A stretch of DNA of 64,000 bases from Haliclona indistincta (Eukaryota; Porifera; Demospongiae; Haplosclerida; Chalinidae). Position 1 is the first letter of the stretch, and every line of letters begins with the position of its first letter. Below the pieces are notes generated by a model. It was not told the DNA's origin and made no database searches. It saw only the letters and a list, made by a program, of their open reading frames with translations. Position numbers and translations under genes: made by a program. Shown here piece by piece: positions 12,116 to 24,245 of this stretch. Location: the NCBI GenBank assembly GCA_964017065.1, contig OZ024785.1, positions 7,811,672 through 7,875,671 on the forward strand, in the 5' to 3' direction.

Positions 12116-15100
12116 TCAACAACTACGATCTAGTACATCAGAAGTCATAGAGAAGGTACTCACATGTACGTAGGGAGGGACTGGGTAGTTGAATTTAGGT
12201 GAGCCATTCTCAACAGAGACAGGAGAGAAGAAGTGAGGGACATGTCCATTGCTGAAACTAGCCGATGGCGGCGGCAGATTCTCGGACATGCTATACATTC
12301 TAGAGATGCTGGCCGAGTATGATTCAGGCATTCCCAAGTGAGGAGTCACAGAACGAACAAGTGATGATGAGTTTTGGAATTGACTGTTATGATAACCATG
12401 ATTGAGTTGTGAATGACTGCTGGATCTAAGGGAGAGAAGAAAATGATATCAATTTGTCGACAAGGTGTGTTGCGAATACACTACTCACAATTTTGTCGAG
12501 TTGTTTCCTGTGCAAACACTGCCGTTGTCTTGTTCAGAAGGCGGCGGTGGAGCTGAGGGGAACAAACACAAGGCATAAAGATCATGTTAACAGAGCTTGC
12601 ACTGTGTTACTGCTACAAATGAAGCACCAAGGTGCAAATGCCTCGGTGCAGTTTAATGTGACAACACTAGAATTCTGTAGCTGAGTATGACAGTCTTGAC
12701 CACAAATGTTGTGACACCTTCAGCCATAGCACTATTGATATAAGCATCTAGACATGCTTTGACTATACAAAACTACTGCAGCTATTAGAATTATAAGCTA
12801 TTAGAATTATAAGAGCTACATGTACATAATGAAATACAGTTGTAGCAATACCACTGTACTCATGATTGCTGTGAGACTAGCTGCTTATCTTTGCAGAATA
12901 TGTACGTGTATGATTAGCCTCGTCCCCACGCCCAATTTGCGCTAACTTTACGGAACGAATGACGGAACGAAACACGAAAATAGGGCCTGGTATCCATTGC
13001 AGGGGTATTGGTGCGCATGCGTTAGTCTTTATACAGAATCTGTATAATCGGCAGGATATTCTGAATCCGTAACCTTGTATTCTTCTAGGATACTGCGTCA
13101 TTCCGTGTATTTGTCTGTATTCTCGCTCTACTGTAATGGAAGTTCTCACTGTGTGCACGTTTCTCTGCTTAGCGTAAAGATTGCAAACACGTGTGGACTA
13201 GTTCAGGAAGTCTAAGCCGATCTACTGGCGCCCTCACAAACTCCACGTGAAACTGTAGCGTACCAAGACTTTCACGAGTCCATTTTTCCAACTGAACGAT
13301 GGTTTTACTGGCTGCCCTGGTTGTCTTCAGACTCCCTCGCGACGGATCAAATCTTCTAGAGTGCGTGTTTGCTTAGCTATATTTCGTTTCTTGTTTTTAA
13401 ACTCGCTCAGACTCTTTAATTTTATTCATGCATGCGTACCATTAATTACCCTTGCAATAGAGACCAGGCCTTCATTTTTTGCCGTTTCTTTCATTTGTGT
13501 TTTTTGTTGCGAAAAATTTGGGCCTGGAGACGAGGCTAATGTATGATTGGACTATGCAAATACAGTGGTTTGCAATTATGCATAGATCTATGAGCTATGT
13601 AATCAGAAGCATAGGTTGCATAGCAGTGCTGACCACATGGAATTCAGCTGGGCGTGCCTATAATCCCACACAGCAGGTGAGCACTAACTAGTTATTAGCT
13701 TGCTGGAGCTGAGACAATCGCACGATTGGTTTCTGAATTGTCCTACAAGCTGCTAAGAAGACCATGGCAGACAGTTTTGTCTTTAGCAAAGTCCAGCAAT
13801 ACTAAGCAAGTCTAGAAACGCCATAACAAGTCTAGCAACGCCAAGGGCAACTAAGTTTTGAAACCAAAAGTCTATCACTATCAATTCATTTCCGAGGCAA
13901 TACCGAGTTGAACATGTATTGCAAGTATCAGCGCTAACCGATGCACAGTTCTGCCTGCAGACAGAATAATACACAAACTACTGTTAGTCTAGGCCCTGAC
14001 TAAGATTTGTATGCATTTAATTTAGGAGAGGATAACTCAACTGTTTTAGGGTAATTTGACCCCAAGGAATAAGATGTGATATGTGCCAGATTGTCTATCC
14101 GCTGCGAAATACCCGAAAATGACCACGCCCTTTTTATCGGCAGTGTCAATAACAATAATTGCTCTATCTTCTTAACCATTTTTAGTAACCTATTTTCTAG
14201 CAACTGTTCTAAGGTAATATGACCCTAAGGAATGTATTGGGATGTGTGCCAAAACCAATATTCACTGCAAAAAAATGGCTACACCTTTTCAGAAAATAAT
14301 GCACGAACATCTCTATTTTAAAGAGTTTAATATTGTAAGATTCTGATGGTTTGAAAACAGTACAAGTACAGGGTATTACCAACAAAAAGACACAATTTAT
14401 TAACTTGAGGAGTCACTTAATATAAATTTAGGCAGTATTTAGTATTACAAAAATGATGTCTACAAAAATTAAGTCATTCAGTGATAGGGTTTTTGCAGGA
14501 GCTCCTTTACACTCGCAGTATTTGCAACACTTGATTCCAGCTACCCTGCAGCGACATATCCATTCTTGTGGGCACATTTACCACATGTACAAGGATCAGG
14601 AAGGTCTTCAAGCTTGGAGGTAACAATACCAGGAACTATTACATTTCTTTGTGAAACCATACGACTCAGTTTTCATTTCTAAACCATCTTCAAGTGGGGC
14701 TTGTATCCATGCACAGCTGATGTAATTATGCCCTTTGAATAATGCTTTCTTGCATTGGCTGATGTGCAGGGAATTTTCTCAAAGCCCATTTTGAGGGAAT
14801 TGCTATTAAAAGCAGCAAGACGCAAGTCATCAAATGTTTCCAAGTCATTTGTTGGCTTGAGAAACCTTACTACAGCACCGGTGACAAGCTTTAAAGGTTA
14901 AGAACTGCACTCCGTGCTCTGACTGGATGTGATACAACTAGCAAGATTTCTACGAACCATGCAGCAATGAACGCTATCCACAACAATTTAACCGTGCACT
15001 GATACAGAACTTTAAGTCTTTAACAACTCAGAGTTGACAGAGACACGGAAGATACAGACGGCAGAAATTATCTAGTGAGGTGTCTCAAGCCAACAAAAGA

Positions 15101-18100
15101 CTTGGAAACATTTAATGACTTGCGTCTTGCTGCTTTTTTAATAGCAATTCCCTCAAAATGGACTTTGAGAAAATTCCCTACACATCAGCCAATGCAAGAA
15201 AGCATTATTCAAAGGGCATAATTACATCAGCTGTGGATACAAGCCCCACTTGAAGATGGTTTAGAAATGAAAACTGAGTCGTATGGTTTCACAAAGAAAT
15301 GTAATAGTTCCTGGTATTGTTACCTCCAAGCCTGAAGACCTTCCTGATCCTTGTACATGTGGTAAATGTGCCCACAAGAATGGATATGTCGCTGCAGGGT
15401 AGCTGGAATCAAGTGTTGCAAATACTGCGAGTGTAAAGGAGCTCCTGCAAAAACCCTATCACTGAATGACTTAATTTTTGTAGACATCATTTTTGTAATA
15501 CTAAATACTGCCTAAGTTTATATTAAGTGACTCCTCAAGTTAATAAATTGTGTCTTTTTGTTGGTAATACCCTGTACTTGTACTGTTTTCAAACCATCAG
15601 AATCTTACAATATTAAACTCTTTAAAATAGAGATGTTCGTGCATTATTTTCTGAAAAGGTGTAGCCATTTTTTTGCAGTGAATATTGGTTTTGGCACACA
15701 TCCCAATACATTCCTTAGGGTCATATTACCTTAGAAAAGTTGCCAGAAAGTAGGTTACTAAAATGGTTAAGAAGATAGAGCAATTATTGTTATTGACACT
15801 GCCGATAAAAAGGGCGTGGTCATTTTTGGGTATTTCGCAGCGGATAGACAATAATATTTGGCACATATCACATCTTATTCCTTGGGGTCAAATTACCCTA
15901 AAACAGTTGAGTTATCCTCTCCTAAATTAAATGCATACAAATCTTAGTCAGGGCCTCTACTATGTACTTGTATGCCTCGTGGCTCCTGTTTATGTCTCAC
16001 AGAGTGAACAGTAAACACTTATTAGAGCGCATGACAGACTCAGAAACTGTCATCATTATTAGTCCAATGTGATAGAGACTAAACAATACACAGGTACAGT
16101 TGCTAATTCTCAGTAGAGGTCACAGTGAAGTGTGCAGCCAACATTAGTAAGGTGGCGGTGCACGTAATTAATATTCAACACCAACGCAACGTGCATTTTT
16201 CTATTAACTACTTTATAACTACAGCGATTTACATAACAGTATGGCAAAGATAATACATGAAGCGTCTGTGGCTGTTATCTCGACTGTCGAGCAATATATC
16301 GAAGCGCTTCAAGCGCAGCAGCATCTTGCGCAAAGACGTATAGAGTGAATTTCTGTAATACGACCTAGATTTTTTAAAAGAATTTTTTCTGGTCTAGGTT
16401 TGCTGTTTTGCAGCGTTAACAGCAGAGTATCGAAAAATCGCTCTATTACGTCTGTGCGCGCTGGAATTTGTAAACCGTAAACGAAGTTCTTTCCGGAACA
16501 AGCAAGCCAAACTGGCCACAAACCGGTCTTTACTGGGTGAGCTCACTGCTCCACGTTAGCTAATACTTTGAGACTGAAACTTGCTATAATCAATGTTTAT
16601 CGATAGACAAAACAAAATGCATACTGGAGCACGCCTGTACTTTTTGTACATGCGTGCTTCAGTTTGCAATGCATGCGGTATGCATGCGTTTACCTTTGTA
16701 CAGAAAATAAAGCTACTTGCAAAAGTTATGAATCTCATTAAATTGGTGCACCGTCACCTTAATGCTCAGGCTCTTGGGCTCAGCCCCTACATGCTATGCA
16801 TTGTCTAGGACAAATTGCAACAACTATTGTGGTTCAAGTGGGCAGTAAGCTTCCAAATTCCCTAGAAATAATCCAGGCATACTTGCTAATCTGAGAAAAA
16901 ATATTTCGGCTGTCAGTTTGTAGATGGTACATTCCTTGCATAAGAAAGAGTAATCGGATCACATACGCTGATTTTATTTCATTTCGAATATGCGTGAGTG
17001 CATGTGTGGTTATTGTGATTTATGTATAGTCACACTCATGATAACCACACACACTCACACATTCAAATTGAAATGAAATCAACTGTAATACTTTTATTTA
17101 GCAAACTGCTGTACTACGTAATAAGCAATGAACTCTTGGCGAATGAGGACAACTTATAAATAATATGGTGGGTGCCTAGGTTAGTATGTTTAGCTACCAG
17201 GGTTGATGGGGTAGCCATTCTTCTTCACACGTAGCTTCTTGACACAGACTCCAACGCACATGATGATGGAGATGACCACTGTTAGAACAACGAAGGGGAC
17301 AGTGACACACACAATGATGAGAGCGGTCGTCAAAACTGGAGATGGTGTGGGCTCTGTGGAGAGAAACAAAAGAGCTGACTAAGTGGTAGGAGAAAATTGC
17401 TAATAGGAAATAATATTGCCTTAAACTCATGAAATACCATAGAGTTTGCTTCTTTCATGGGTGTTTCATTGCACATAAACATTAATGCACATTAAAAATT
17501 TGTTCCCGTCAAGTACAAAATTAATACTTGATAAAACTGTGCAAGAATAATTGTGTATTGAAAATGGACTTAATCTAAGCACAGGAAAGTTACAACATTC
17601 CTTTATGCACAAGAGCTACTACCAGAACACAGGAATACCTGCTTATTCAGATACCAGCTGGACAGTAAAATCATCACATGAAATTAAAAAATTATTATGT
17701 GGCTGCATTTCGGTTTCGACCATCACGTGATACTAATCAGTACAGGGTTTTGCAGGTCACTTGTCGCAGTGAAAACGACAAATTGACGAGGACACGTCCA
17801 CTTATCCAGCACCACAGAAAGTTGGAGAAAAGAAACGCTTGTAGTATCGTGTAAGGTATAGCGCCTTGTCGTTATTTTTCTCAAATCACCATTATAGTCG
17901 ATACTTTGACTGCAACAGTCAAAGTTCACCCAGCAAAAGCAGCGTACACGATACTACAAGCGTTTCTTTTCACCAACTTTCTGTGGTGCTGGATAAGTGG
18001 CCGTGGCCTCTTCGATTTGTCGTTTTTATCGTGACAAGTGACCTGCAAAACCCTGTACCATGGGGAATAGAACTGCTGACATAAATATTTCTGCACAAAA

Positions 18101-21100
18101 AAATCACTCACTCACTCTTCAGTAGAATTATTTCACTAGTCATCAGAAATAAACAACAACAATTTCTATTAGTAGGTCAGAGCATAAGAATGCTCAGTAC
18201 GAAAGGTGTACCATTAAAAGTCCTTTACATATACAAGGCTTTGGTAATGGGCTATTACAGAGCTATAAAGAGAAGTTGCATAATACCATTAGTGTAAAAG
18301 AATCACTGGTAATGGACCATGACAACTGGAACAAAAGATCAGAAGTCACGTACTATTAATACCGCGTTTACACTGCCACTTGGAGCCGTGCCAGTGGCGA
18401 GCTGGAGCCGGTTTTGGTCCGATATTGGCAGCGTTTACACTGCACCATGGTCGAAAGGAGCCAACGCAATCATTGAGGCGGAGACTTCCTGTCTCAAGAT
18501 CACGTGTTGTATTATGGCGATTCTTCCCTAGTTCCTGAGCTCGCTTGCCTGTCTGCGTCATCGCCTCCAGCTTTTTTCAGAGCTCTTTGACTGGGATGAA
18601 GCCTCCTAGCTCTTTTCAGAGCTCTCTGACGGGAAGGCGACGCCGTGCGTCTAGACGTCGTCTTGCTGACTACCGTGGGCATCGTAGGAGATCTGTTTCT
18701 CCGTCTTGCTTGCCATCTTGTGATTCACGCGTGCTTCGGCACTCCAATGGTGCACACACGTCGTTGTTGATACAATAATTCGCATGCTCGAGCACAACAC
18801 GGCACGGCTCCAGCGCTGTTTTGCGTTTACACTGCCACATAATTGGTGCCGAGCCAGTGCCGAGCCAGCACGCTTTAAAAACCGGGTCAAAACAGGCACG
18901 GCTCCAGATACCCTGGCCCGGCACGGCACCGCTTTGGTAGCGTTTACACGGACAATTTTGGAGAGCCGGTGCCGCGCTGGCACGGCTCCAAGTGGCAGTG
19001 TAAAACGCGGTATAAGTCCCCAACTAAGAATAAAGCCAACAAAACACCAGAAGTGTAATTGTACATTGCATGTGTACAATTCTGTGCATGACATCATACG
19101 CTGTTCTGGTTATACACTAAGCTCTTTTGACAGTGTATTGAGCATGAGTAGGAACTACTTAGCAGAGCTCAATACTAGTAAAACTACAATTCGCTGTCTA
19201 ACCTGGTATAGTCAAATCGAAAACTGTCGTGTTGCTGCCTCCTTGCTCATTCCTTAGTGTCACAGTAACAGTGTACATCGTGTTTGATAATAGTCCATTT
19301 ATCATTAGATGATTGTCGTTGATTTCAGGTCTAAACTGTTCTCTGTAATTGCTGTCGGTTGCTACGAGTGATACATCGAGATTAGTCACAGGTGAGCCGC
19401 CATCATGAAGTAGTCGCCATTGCAGGATCAGGGATCTGTTGTCATTCACAATATGACGAAGATACTCCAACCTTGGTACTACAAGAAGAAATAGATGATG
19501 AAAATACAACATTTGAGGGGATACTCGGATAAATGGACGCCGAAAATAAATTCCAAAATTTTAAATTTAACTAAAATTTGTGGAAATGACATAAATTTTA
19601 TGATGTGTAGGTAATCCGGATTCTCAAAACTGTCAGATTAAAAAATTTATCAAGCTTAGCTTGTGTATCACTACTGCGTATGTTCAGACACTTGGTAACT
19701 CACTGTTGCTGACAGTTAAGAAAGAGGCATTGAAAGATGTGTTGCTGGTTCCAGCCAGGTTCCTAGTCCACATTCTCAATCTATACTCGGTACCAGGCTC
19801 GAGACTTGTCATTTGGAGCACACTCCTGCCCATGATCTGTATCACCTCAAACTCCTCCCACTAAAGAAACAAAAATAAATATTTACCGTAAACACAGTGA
19901 CCACATTCGTACACAATTTGTGGAATGCCTCACAAGATCTAAAATGAATTTCTGAATGATTCGATTTATGCAGGCTAACACAGTTACCGGCTGATTAGCA
20001 TGACATGATGGTATATATTATATTTGAAATCGGGAAAAGAGTAGTGGAGTGTGCACATTGACTATGCTCCTACTGTAAAGATGTACATGTACATAGCATA
20101 TAAGCACCTGTTGTGCCTTTGTTAGCACGAGATATCAAATATAGGATGCATAAGGAAAATACCAGGAAATGGATAAGCTTACAGAGAAATGTGCACACAC
20201 ACTACCACAGTTGTCAAAAGACAACAGTAGTCCATAAATGCACGCACACGCATAGATTATAGCGTAATGCAAACACGACCCATTACTCGTCATGCATTCA
20301 AGTCAGTTGTGACCTTAATTACGGACACACGCAGATATTATTACAGGTTCAAGTACTTATGAGTGTCTAGCGTTTGTAGTAGGGAATTGGCTGTCCAGAA
20401 GGTCTATCTATGGTATAATATAATATAGCTAAAATGAGATCAGAAACTAATGCTCAGCTTCCATATTTTTACCTCATTGAATGGTCCACCATTGGCGCTT
20501 AGCTCCAGTCTGTACTGCTCTATTCTGCGAAACTCTGACAGCACAGATAAGTTCCATGTCAGTTGTACTGAAGTCAAGTTCACTTCAGCTAGTCTCAAAT
20601 CAGTGGGCAACAGAGGAGGTCCTGCATGAGAAGGTGGGAGGGACATAGCACCAGACATAACTACATAGTGGTTGTCAAGGTACACAACATGCAAAAAATT
20701 TTTGATTCATGAATAAAGCTAACAGCTGCTGTATCTTGGAATTTGCAAATACCAATGAGCTTAGAAAAGAACAAGCAAACCGATAATCACTGACTGATAT
20801 CGGGATGCTGACTTAGACACACACAATAAAGTCTTAGTGATAGTCAATGAATGTGTCCACGTGCGGTCACTTCACTAGAGGTCAATGAAACATCCAATTT
20901 GTTCCACTGGCGGCTCCTTTGAAGTACGCTAACAATCATGCTTGTTGACGATCTTGGAGTCAAGAGGTGACAGCAAAACAAGCTATTGTCGCCAAACTTC
21001 TCACTAAGCCAACTCGTAACAGCTGACACTAGTCAATGGACATGGCTCCAAAGACAACAGAACAAACTCATCACGTACATCTCCAGGATGCAAAACAGAT

Positions 21101-24100
21101 CTGTTGCTAGCCGACTGAACCACCAAACCAGACAGACTATAACAGCCAGTTACTCGGGAAACATAAACTTATTATATGTTATGCTTTGAAGATAGCGATG
21201 TGATAGAACAAGTCAAGGGCAGTTGCCTGTTAGCACTTTAACGTTGTAGTATAAATATAATATTAAGACGTACCTACTACAACCAGAGTGATGTTGATGA
21301 TAGCACTGCCGTGTTCATTGGTGACGTTGCACTGGAAGGCTCCAGCATCCTCCATGGCTGCATTCATAATCACCAGCTCCTCTCTGCTGTTGATCATGAA
21401 CCTGTTGTTGTCTCCAGGCACACTGCGACCAGGCTGGTCAGCAGGATAGTGCATCCATGATGTGTTGGAGTCCGGGTAGCTCACAGATCGACAGAACAGG
21501 CTCGTTCGATTGTTGACAGCGACTTCCACTGTAGCACTGGTACTGTTAGGAGCTATGATATCAGGGGGCCCTATGAGGGGGAAGCAGAAGATCACAAAAA
21601 GTCTCAATTACACTCAATCAGAACAGATTGTCTATCCCTATTACACCATTAAAATTCCATGTATACAACTCATTCATCATTGCATCATTGAGCTTGTGAG
21701 GAAAGTCATTGTTTATCAAACAGTGGAATTGCAGTAATACAAACACTTCAGTTTCAATCAGTTAGAACTCACCAATCACTGTCAAGGCGTGAACCTGTGA
21801 AGCACTGCCTGCAATGTTGCTGGCTGTGCAGACATAGCTGCCAGCATCAGAAAACTCAGTCTCAGTAATAGTCAGTTCTCCCCCGTTCACTGAGTATCGG
21901 TCGGTCGCCAGTATAGTCAGATTGCTGTATAACCATGTGTAGTTGAGACCTAGGCCTGTTATATTACAGACAAGTGTAGCAACAGAGTTAGTCTGTACCA
22001 CACGATTTATAATCGGGGTGTTGATTCTTGGAGTGCCTGTAACAGCAAGAAATTCCCGTGAACAGCGGAAGCATGGTACATGATTAGCATTCTCACAAAT
22101 AGTTACATTCCATGTGGTCTAAAGTATAGACATGAACATGCACCTCGACGAAAAATATCACGTATATGAATGTGGGATGCTCTTTAGTATTGATAAGAAC
22201 ACGATGATTGTTATTACTGAGCTGTTCTTTGGTTTCACAACACATGGTACAAACGCCTCAGATGAAAATTACTATGCTCAAGCAAGTTGACAAATTTAGC
22301 TGTCACCAAAACTATGACGAACAATAATTATTGATACCTTTTACACATGAAGGGGACAGATCGATAGATAAAATACTATAGTACTCAAGAATTTAGGAAC
22401 AACTGCACGGCGTACTTGTACCACGTATAATGCACAGGCTCTGCTCATTTTATACAGTGAATTTCTGATTTAAATCTGCATGTAGCATATGGCGTGTGCT
22501 ATCGCACATGATGTTCTACACATAATTTTAAATGGAGTGTCAAGTACTATTATGCAATGATCAAGGCCCGCCAAACAATGGTATATCTGGCTGGGTATAT
22601 ATAGTGTCTATGTGTGCCATTTCAATGATCTGCTCCAGTCATATTACTCACAGAGAAGGTACAGGTTTGGTTCAATGAAGGAGGAACTATTTGAAAAGTC
22701 ATCAAATATTGATCACGCATAGACATAACTAGCAGTCATTATTTAACATAGTATATGAAATTAGCATCCAAACATCAGGTTTCGTCATACAACAACCACC
22801 CCCTCATCCACTAAGATACACAATAATACAGAGCTGATTCACTCGGCTGCTTGTTGTTTACAGACTTCGATTCAGAGAGAACAGGTTAAAACAGATCTCC
22901 TTGACAAACCATTCATTATGGAAATTCCGCTCTACATTCCGTTGTTTTTGTAATGTTTTGTCATATCAAGGAACAAGAACTGCTGTACTGCTAAAGGAAC
23001 TTTCACTACAAGCACACACGATAGCGCTATTGAACAACATTATTTACAGTAATCAAACTTGTACATATCCTAGAACAATTCAATTGCACTGCCGTACAGT
23101 CTGAACTGACTGAGGACCCATGCTTAAAGACAATGGTGAACTACCAAATAATATCATGATCACATAGTGGTGTAAATGATGTTTCAATAGCAATTGTAAG
23201 TCATTTTTGTGCTGGGATGCATAATCACTTACTTTGTATTGTTACATTGGTAGAGATAGTTAAAGCGATGAAATTGAACCGGACTGTGCACACATAGCGA
23301 TCAGTGAGTGAAGAGGTAGCATTGGTCACTGTCAACAACTCTCCTTCCCTGTACACACAACAGCAATGGAGTGTCAAATTAGGGATTGATGATACAATGG
23401 GCTCCTGATTATACTACTGTGGTGCAGTTTGTTTTGCCTCCCATTAAACCCATTGTTTACAGAGAGGTCTCATCCAATGAGAAGCGGGTGGAGCTACATT
23501 AAACATTGTATGGCTTACTGAGACACTTTGGTGCCATTCCAGAATATGCCAGTGACATCTCCAGCTCTCTCACCAGTGAAATTGCATAAAAGAGATAGGT
23601 TGCTTCCTTCCTTTATGGTAGTCTCTCCAAGCACTGTCAAAGAGTATTCTGCAGCAGAGTACAAATTGACAGTTATTGCAAAACCATGAATGTGTAAACA
23701 TTTAGTTTCATTGATCTCCAACTAACCAGCTTTAGTTACGAAGTAGCTGGCTTCTCTTACAGTCCCTGATGATGAACTAGCTCGACACGAGTAGTTGCCT
23801 GTTACCACTGCATCGTCAGTCAGTAACGTTAAATGTGAGGTACTTAGTTTTTGTTCAATTCTAATCTTATTGGGCACCTCGGTCAATGGCTCGCCATTGA
23901 GGTACCATTGGATAGATTGCGGGCTGAAGCCGCCGTGCACACAGGTCAGTTCTTCTCCAGGCAGCATCAGTGGGATTCCAATCACTGCGATAAAGACAAA
24001 AGAAACCAAACGTCAATGTTGCTTTAGAAAAGCACTGTTCTCGTTGGCTCATAGATGCACAAATACAGACACGAATGCAATTGCATGCAGTCACGAAGCA

Positions 24101-24221
24101 CACACTGGACCACACGGAATCCACAAACAAACTCACCTTGCACGGTCTCTTGACAGCTGACCAGTACATTCAGGCAACACAAACAAGCGACGTACAGTAA
24201 ATTCTTGACGGGAAAGGACAT
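12116..24221 (-). CDS. Receptor B: Ig/FN3 transmembrane protein, paralogue of receptor A
   Basis: Exons: 24221-24137, 23984-23727, 23648-23519, 23348-23233, 22036-21773, 21570-21274, 20621-20473, 19860-19704, 19478-19203, 17353-17198, 12552-12489, 12425-12116. Total 2262 nt, 753 aa. Order: signal peptide (1-28; an in-frame ATG 24 bases upstream at 24245 is possible), four Ig domains (29-383, the second split over two exons), two FN3 (384-577), TM (about 580-629), tail. Exon sizes and phases match receptor A module by module, except that A's third FN3-like exon has no counterpart. If the donor after codon PINPG (CTG|GTAGCT) is used, the tail joins the two exons near 12.5 kb in phase (1 to 2, as in A). 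If it is not used, translation stops at 17190-17192 with a 16-residue tail (631 aa). The weak donor is the least certain part. The extracellular exons are well supported. Confidence 0.8.
12914..13539. mobile_element. Non-autonomous DNA transposon, 626 bp
   Basis: The ends are inverted (TTAGCCTCGTC at the left, GACGAGGCTAA at the right), and the similarity continues imperfectly for about 25 bases. The 7-bp sequence TGTATGA is duplicated immediately outside both ends (12907-12913 and 13540-13546). No transposase frame is present. It sits in the large last intron of receptor B. A hAT-like origin is possible but not established. Confidence 0.6.
13991..15956. mobile_element. Large foldback element / palindrome, about 2 kb
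   Basis: The left arm (13991 to about 14873) is repeated in inverted orientation at about 15075 to 15956, with a spacer of roughly 200 bases. The arms are about 880 bp and nearly identical by eye. Outer ends read AGGCCCTGAC and GTCAGGGCCT. In the right arm, plus strand, a decayed coding remnant is visible near 15.1-15.45 kb: a Cys pattern CxCxxC then CCxxCxC, broken by a frameshift and stops. This suggests the arms come from the end of a once-coding transposon. No clear target-site duplication was found. It lies in the intron between the TM exon and tail exons of receptor B. Confidence 0.8.
16966..17082. repeat. Long imperfect hairpin, about 42-bp stem
   Basis: The segment starting GATTTTATTTCATTTCGAAT pairs with the segment ending GAAATGAAATC, leaving about 33 bases of loop. 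The stem has a few mismatches. It could be a miniature element or a hairpin RNA precursor. It lies just beyond the short-form stop of receptor B. Confidence 0.45.
17093..17098 (-). terminator. Poly(A) signal for receptor B short form
   Basis: A minus-strand AATAAA lies about 92 bases after the short-form stop (17190-17192). It would allow a transcript ending in the intron, with the TM exon as last coding exon. Confidence 0.4.
17740..18058. mobile_element. Miniature inverted-repeat element, 319 bp
   Basis: The ends are inverted (GTACAGGG and CCCTGTAC) and the arms of about 118 bp are strongly complementary. Both contain the ACGATACTACAAGCGTTTCT block, in opposite orientation. The spacer is short and no coding capacity is seen. 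It lies in the receptor B intron between the last FN3 exon and the TM exon. Confidence 0.7.
18360..19012. mobile_element. PIF/Harbinger-like miniature transposon, 653 bp
   Basis: Terminal inverted repeats begin TACCGCGTTT and run over 30 bases (TACCGCGTTTACACTGCCAC at left, its complement at right with one extra A). A 3-bp TAA flanks both ends (18357-18359, 19013-19015), which matches the 3-bp target duplication of PIF/Harbinger elements. GCGTTTACACTGC-type subrepeats recur inside. No transposase is present. It sits in the same receptor B intron as the 17740 element. Confidence 0.7.
22037..23232 (-). other. 1.2-kb intron of receptor B
   Basis: This intron lies between the second and third Ig domains of receptor B. 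It is AT-rich and I see no exon, repeat or RNA gene in it. Confidence 0.55.
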
Positions 24222-24245
24222 CTTTAGCCGTACAGTGTGATTCAC

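Noticed and set aside
18651..19257. Overlapping open frames of 117-157 codons on both strands
   Set aside because: They lie in the GC-rich miniature transposon at 18360-19012, show no domain and have no splice support.
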